DNA of 64,000 nucleotides from Lachnoclostridium sp. An76 (lineage in GTDB: Bacteria > Bacillota > Clostridia > Lachnospirales > Lachnospiraceae): NCBI RefSeq assembly GCF_002161355.1, contig NZ_NFHL01000001.1, positions 186,001-250,000 of the forward strand, read 5' to 3'. Position 1 is the first letter of the stretch, and every line of letters starts with the position of its first letter. Position numbers and translations under genes: made by a program. Shown piece after piece: positions 59,996 to 64,000 of the stretch. Under the pieces are notes generated by a model, which was not told where the DNA came from, did not search any database, and saw nothing but the letters and a program-made list of their open reading frames with translations.

Positions 59996-61372
59996 TCATA
60001 TCATTTCAGCCTGAGCGGCTTTTTTCAACTGTCTGGCACAGCTTCTCCGTACAAAGAAGAAGCAGACTGCCTGCATGAGGATCGTCGCGATCCACGACCC
60101 CGGATAAGAGATAAAAAGAAAATGCAGCGACCTGTGCTGCGGAAAAAATCCATAGATCCACAGGACTCTTGTCCCCACGGTCCCGATCACAGAGAGGATC
60201 ATAGGCACAGCCGAGCGTCCCATTCCCCGCAGGGCGCCCGGGATCAGGTCCATGATGCCGCACAGGAAATACGGCACTGTAGTGATCGACAGGATCTCCA
60301 GTCCGCATTGGATCACGTCTGCATCAGCTGTATAGATCCTGAGCACCTGGGAGCCGAATACATATGCCCCGACTCCGAGGACAGCGGATACCGCAGTGGA
60401 CAGGATCATGCAGTCCACGAATACTCTGTCCATCCTCTTCTGTTTCCCCACGCTGTAGTTCTGGCTCGTAAAACTCATGCACGCCTGTGTGACCGCATTC
60501 ACGGCAACGTACAGGAATCCAAGTATATTATTTGCCGCTGTATATCCTGCCATCGCAGTCGAGCCGAACGAGTTGACGGAAGACTGGAGCATCGCGTTGG
60601 AAAAATTGATCACCGTGCTCTGTATGCCCGCCGGTATCCCCACCTGGAAGATCCGCTTCAGATAAGTCCATTTTATGGAAAGCTTTGAGAATCTCAGCTG
60701 ATAGCTCCCCTCGGATTTATAAAGGCAGCGTATAACAAGAATGCTGGAGATCATCTGGGAAGCAACTGTGCCGATGGCCACGCCCGCAACCCCGAGAGGG
60801 ATCACGATGACCAGGGTCAGGTCCAGCACTACATTGGCAAGGCCTGCGATGATAAGGAAGGCCAGCGGCCGTTTTGTATCGCCTACCGCACGCAAAACAG
60901 CTGCACCATAGTTATAAAGCATAAAAAACGGCATTCCCATAAAATAGATGCGCATATAGGTGACAGACTGGTCGATGACATCCGCAGGAGTATCCATCAG
61001 TCCAAGGGCAAGCCTGGACGCGCCCACCCCGACAAACGCCATCATGACCCCGCTGATCAGGGCAAGCGTTATCGCTGTATGTACGGCTTCTGACATTTCT
61101 TTCTCCCGCCCTGCCGCGAAATATCTTGCCGCAAGGACGTTCGCTCCCAGAGAGATGCCGATAAACAGATTCGTAAATATATTGATCAGCGCTGTGGTAG
61201 ACCCTACGGCAGCTAGCGCCTGGCTTCCGCTGAACCGGCCGACAACAATGATATCCACGGCATTGAACATCAGCTGGAGGATACTCGATACCATCAGCGG
61301 CAGAGAAAACGAGATCAGCTTATCCATGATCGATCCGTTGCACATGTCTATTTCATATTTATTTGTCTTCAA
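59996..61372 (-). CDS. MATE-family multidrug/sodium or proton antiporter
   Basis: A 458-residue membrane protein with 12 predicted helices in two halves. The N-terminal half has PLMVSSILQLMFNAVDIIVVGRFSGSQALAAVG, the second has PAGIQSTVINFSNAMLQSSVNSFG. Members export cationic toxic compounds; the substrate is unknown. It is divergent from the ABC efflux operon, with about 180 bases between, suggesting a small transport cluster. Confidence 0.93.
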   Translation of the reverse strand: MKTNKYEIDMCNGSIMDKLISFSLPLMVSSILQLMFNAVDIIVVGRFSGSQALAAVGSTTALINIFTNLFIGISLGANVLAARYFAAGREKEMSEAVHTAITLALISGVMMAFVGVGASRLALGLMDTPADVIDQSVTYMRIYFMGMPFFMLYNYGAAVLRAVGDTKRPLAFLIIAGLANVVLDLTLVIVIPLGVAGVAIGTVASQMISSILVIRCLYKSEGSYQLRFSKLSIKWTYLKRIFQVGIPAGIQSTVINFSNAMLQSSVNSFGSTAMAGYTAANNILGFLYVAVNAVTQACMSFTSQNYSVGKQKRMDRVFVDCMILSTAVSAVLGVGAYVFGSQVLRIYTADADVIQCGLEILSITTVPYFLCGIMDLIPGALRGMGRSAVPMILSVIGTVGTRVLWIYGFFPQHRSLHFLFISYPGSWIATILMQAVCFFFVRRSCARQLKKAAQAEMI

Positions 61373-61475
61373 TTTCTGTCCATCTCCTTAGGTCTCGTAA
61401 CATTTTCTGCATTGGATATCTTACTGCTATCTTCTGATTTGGTCAATAAAAAACAATACAGAAAAGCAATAAGGC

Positions 61476-61504
61476 TTGACTTTTTGAACCCTTCGTATTA
61501 ATGT
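61476..61504 (+). promoter_or_regulatory. Promoter of the MacAB-like efflux operon
   Basis: TTGACT (61476-61481) with TAATGT (61499-61504) after 17 bases. The -10 is weak. It overlaps the palindrome at 61495-61520. Confidence 0.5.
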
Positions 61505-61520
61505 ATTACTCAATTAATAC
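61495..61520 (+). promoter_or_regulatory. Palindrome over the -10 region, candidate repressor/activator site
   Basis: GTATTAAT (61495-61502) and ATTAATAC (61513-61520) are exact complements with a ten-base centre. The size and place, on top of the -10, fit an operator bound by a dimeric regulator of the TetR, MarR or GntR kind. No such regulator is encoded in the window. Confidence 0.6.
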
Positions 61521-61551
61521 AATATATTGATTTTATGATAGGAGACATTTT

Positions 61552-62283
61552 ATGGAACCACTGATCAGAGTCGAGGATATACATAAGATCTATAACCCCG
61601 GCGAAAACGAGGTGCGTGCCCTGGACGGAGTCTCTCTTGAGATCCGGCGGGGCGAATTCGCGGCGATCGTCGGACATTCCGGCTCCGGGAAGTCCACGCT
61701 TATGAACATGCTTGGCTGCCTGGATACCCCCACGTCCGGTCACTATTATCTGGACGGAAGAGACGTTTCCCGCCTGTCGGATAATGAGCTGTCGGATATC
61801 CGCAATCAGAAGATCGGGTTTATCTTCCAGGGATTTAACCTGATCCCCAGCCTGGACGCAGTCGGCAATGTGGAACTCCCCCTTATCTACCGGGGGATGG
61901 GCAGGCAGAGGCGGAGACGGACCGCAGTCCAGGCGCTGGAACGGGTCGGTCTGGGGAAGCGGCTCCGCCATAAGCCCGGAGAACTCTCCGGCGGACAGCA
62001 GCAGAGAGTCGCCGTGGCAAGAGCGATCGCAGCGCAGCCGCCTGTCATTCTCGCCGACGAGCCCACAGGAAATCTGGACAGCCGCTCCACTGCGGATATC
62101 ATGGATATTTTAAAAGAGCTCCACAGGAGCGGCCGCACGGTGATCGTGATCACGCATGACGACGACATCGCCCGGCAGGCGGATCGTGTCATAAGGATCC
62201 TGGACGGCCGAGTGGAGGCAGATTATAAGAATAAAGCTTTATCCGATCCGGGAAATAAGAAAGAAAAAATGGAGGATTCCTGA
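61552..62283 (+). CDS. ABC transporter ATP-binding protein (MacB/LolD type)
   Basis: A 243-residue ATPase with Walker A GHSGSGKSTLMN, Q-loop FIFQGFNLIPSL, signature LSGGQQQRVAVARA, Walker B VILADEPTGNLDS and the H-loop in VITHDDDIA. The type with LDTPTSGHYYLDG near residue 59 is that of lipoprotein or macrolide exporters. It is followed one base later by an HlyD-like adaptor and then a gene starting at the right edge, forming a tripartite exporter. Confidence 0.95.
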   Translation: MEPLIRVEDIHKIYNPGENEVRALDGVSLEIRRGEFAAIVGHSGSGKSTLMNMLGCLDTPTSGHYYLDGRDVSRLSDNELSDIRNQKIGFIFQGFNLIPSLDAVGNVELPLIYRGMGRQRRRRTAVQALERVGLGKRLRHKPGELSGGQQQRVAVARAIAAQPPVILADEPTGNLDSRSTADIMDILKELHRSGRTVIVITHDDDIARQADRVIRILDGRVEADYKNKALSDPGNKKEKMEDS

Positions 62284-62284
62284 T

Positions 62285-63970
62285 ATGTTTTCCAATAAGA
62301 AAAATACTCATCTCAAAGAAAGTGCGTCAGCAGCACATGATCCGCTGAATACAACGGATGCCGGCAGTACGTCCGGCGCAGTATCCGCAAAGAAAAAACT
62401 GCCCGCATGGGTGATCTTCCCTGTCCTGGCGGCCGTCCTTCTCCTGGCATGGTTCCTTTCTCTTTTTGCCGGAGGAAAGACGGAGGACTCTGTGGGAACT
62501 CCGCTCAATGTGGTAAAAGCTGAGAAAGGCACAGTAAAGGAAGTATACAATTCCACCGGTACGGTCGAGAGCGAGAATACAAAGACCTACTACTCTCCTG
62601 TCACAGCTCCCATCAAAGAATGCAGGGCAGTCGTCGGCCAGACGGTAAAAGCGGGAGATCTGCTCGTAACATTTGACACAACGGATCTGGAGCGGAACAA
62701 CCAGCAGGCACAGCTTACACTCCAGTCCAGCCTCAATAATTCCATCGCCGCAAGGGCTCAGAACGCCAGGACGATTGACGCGGCAAATGCAGCGTCCGCG
62801 CAGGCAGCGGCACAGGCGAACGCACTTGCAGGCGAAGTGAATTCCCTTGTATCCCAGGTCGATTCCGCCTATGCCCAGTATCAGGCGAATCAGCAGGCAG
62901 CGGCACAGCAGGCCGCTCAGAACGCCCCGAAGGTCCAGGCTCTCCAGGCGCAGATCACATCCTATAATGAAGCCATAGCTTCAGCAGATGCAGTGATCTC
63001 ATCCTATGAGAGAGGTTATACCGGACGGCAGGTAGAGATCAATGAGGCGCTTGCAGCAGAAGATCCGGATCCGGTCCAGAAACAGATCATAAAAGATACA
63101 GAGGATTATAACGCCGCATTACAGTCAAAGTCTGACACAGAAGCACTCCTCGCCCAGGCGCAGGATTCTCTGGACGCGCTCGGCGTTCCCCCGGCAGATG
63201 ACGCGGGATATGCCGACCTCCTGGCTCAATATGAGGCAAAATATGCCGAATGGCAGGCAGCATACCAGGCTGCCGGTGCTGCGGTCCCTGAGACAGGGAT
63301 GACTTCCGCCGAACTCAATAACCTGGATATCAGCGACAATCTGGCGGAGCTTGCCGCCCTGACCCCGGAGGAACTTCTGGCAAAAGGAAAAGAAGGCATG
63401 AAAGCAGACATGAACGGTGTCATCGCATCGGTTGACATCCTTCAGTCTAACAGCGCGGCACAGGGAGCTGCCCTCTTTACCATCGCGGGTACAGACAGCG
63501 TCCGTGTGAAGATCGAGGTTTCCCCTGATGATTATGATAAGATGAAGCCCGGCTGCGAGGTAACAGTAACGCTTGCAGACCATACATACAAAGGAACGCT
63601 TGACGGAGTTGACAAGATCGCTGTCCCCAACGCAAAGGGAGTCCCTGTCATCGGCGCCCGCATCCACATCGAGGACCCGGATGAAAACATCTGCATCGGC
63701 GCTACCGCAAAGATCAAGATGACAGTTGCCGAGGCAAAAAATGTGGTCGTCATCCCAACTGAGGCAGTCAATGCCTCAACTGACGGTGACTTTGTCTATG
63801 TGATCGAAAACGGTATCGTAAAAGAAAAACCGGTCACCCTCGGGATCTCCTCTTCCACAGAGACAGAGATCAGGGAAGGACTTGACGTGGGAGACATAGT
63901 CATCAATGATTTCAACGCGGATATCAAGCCGGGCATGAAGGCTGCCGCAAAGGAAGCGGCGGCGGAATAA
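62285..63970 (+). CDS. HlyD/MacA-like membrane fusion protein
   Basis: A 561-residue adaptor. It has a cytosolic part, a membrane helix (about residues 37-59), a barrel-sandwich half (YYSPVTAPIKECRAVVGQTVKAGDLLVTFDTTDLERNNQQAQ), a coiled-coil rich in Ala/Gln (about residues 130-330, with repeated AAAQQAAQNAPKVQALQAQ), and the second half with MNGVIASVDI and IHIEDPDENICIGATAKIKM. Gram-positive MacA proteins bridge the ABC permease to the wall side. The coiled-coil composition differs from its neighbours by alanine richness. Confidence 0.9.
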   Translation: MFSNKKNTHLKESASAAHDPLNTTDAGSTSGAVSAKKKLPAWVIFPVLAAVLLLAWFLSLFAGGKTEDSVGTPLNVVKAEKGTVKEVYNSTGTVESENTKTYYSPVTAPIKECRAVVGQTVKAGDLLVTFDTTDLERNNQQAQLTLQSSLNNSIAARAQNARTIDAANAASAQAAAQANALAGEVNSLVSQVDSAYAQYQANQQAAAQQAAQNAPKVQALQAQITSYNEAIASADAVISSYERGYTGRQVEINEALAAEDPDPVQKQIIKDTEDYNAALQSKSDTEALLAQAQDSLDALGVPPADDAGYADLLAQYEAKYAEWQAAYQAAGAAVPETGMTSAELNNLDISDNLAELAALTPEELLAKGKEGMKADMNGVIASVDILQSNSAAQGAALFTIAGTDSVRVKIEVSPDDYDKMKPGCEVTVTLADHTYKGTLDGVDKIAVPNAKGVPVIGARIHIEDPDENICIGATAKIKMTVAEAKNVVVIPTEAVNASTDGDFVYVIENGIVKEKPVTLGISSSTETEIREGLDVGDIVINDFNADIKPGMKAAAKEAAAE

Positions 63971-63990
63971 CCAGCCGGGAGGAAAGATAG

Positions 63991-64000
63991 ATGGGACAAT
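63991..64000 (+). CDS. Start of the next gene, probably the MacB/FtsX-like permease (partial)
   Basis: An ATG at 63991 lies eight bases after GGGAGGAAAG, a good ribosome binding site, 21 bases past the adaptor stop. Only three codons (MGQ) lie in the window. In MacA-ATPase operons the permease comes next, so this is inference from position. Confidence 0.4.

Overview
The window reads as one contiguous piece of a chromosome from an anaerobic, spore-forming Firmicute, most likely a Lachnospiraceae (Clostridia). The basis is gene content and order: an alpha/beta SASP and a YlbJ homologue (sporulation), rsmD-coaD-ylbJ synteny as in Bacillus, the paired radical-SAM genes TIGR03960/TIGR03936 next to an RNase E/G, L27 with a Prp-cleaved leader, MinCDE with MreBCD, a lexA/yneA-like SOS pair, AGGAGG-type ribosome binding sites, and GC near 50%. 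No rRNA, tRNA, CRISPR array or insertion sequence was seen.

Layout. 1-3.1 kb: sugar utilisation (a broken GH32 sucrase end, joined at its 5' side to an antisense piece that looks like an AraC regulator, then an intact GH36 alpha-galactosidase). 3.3-14.9 kb: SASP, rsmD, coaD, a coiled-coil protein, convergent ylbJ, an M23 peptidase, then a tightly overlapping run of rRNA methyltransferase, pseudouridine synthase, HAD phosphatase, YgiQ radical SAM, SDR, membrane protein, RluA and recU. 14.9-20.3 kb: a histidine operon hisZ-G-D-B-(HisF-like)HisIE behind a consensus promoter. 20.3-26.8 kb: accessory island with a small membrane protein, a divergent XRE regulator and a sortase-assembled pilus locus (LRR/CnaB ancillary pilin, major pilin, class C sortase). 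26.8-37.6 kb: acetyltransferase, radical SAM pair, RNase G-like, aspartokinase, CBS protein, rplU-prp-rpmA, obgE, yhbY, nadD, yqeK, rsfS. 37.6-41.1 kb: lexA, divergent yneA-like SOS gene, XerC/D-like recombinase, TtcA-like protein. 41.1-47.3 kb (minus strand): a division-linked operon HlyD-like, ylmE, sepF, ylmH, lspA, rluD, cytidylate-kinase-like. 47.4-57.7 kb (minus strand): cell-shape operon radC, mreB, mreC, mreD, PBP2, minC, minD, minE, rodA, mgsA, dacA. 57.8-61.4 kb (minus): FAD oxidoreductase, phosphoribosyltransferase, MATE exporter. 61.5-64 kb (plus): MacAB-type efflux operon, running off the right edge.

How the parts work together: the two minus-strand operons between 41 and 58 kb supply most of the elongation, septum-placement and envelope-maturation machinery; the SOS pair can stop division after DNA damage; the pilus island is the most clearly accessory, surface-exposed module. 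The points most worth a second look are the catalytically degenerate HisF-like domain fused to HisIE, the apparent ATA start codon of ylbJ with a perfect Shine-Dalgarno sequence, a terminator embedded inside ylbJ coding sequence, the LexA-box array around the yneA-like promoter, the atypical sorting and pilin motifs of the pilus proteins, and the AraC/GH32 junction at the left edge. No wholly new system could be demonstrated from sequence reading alone.
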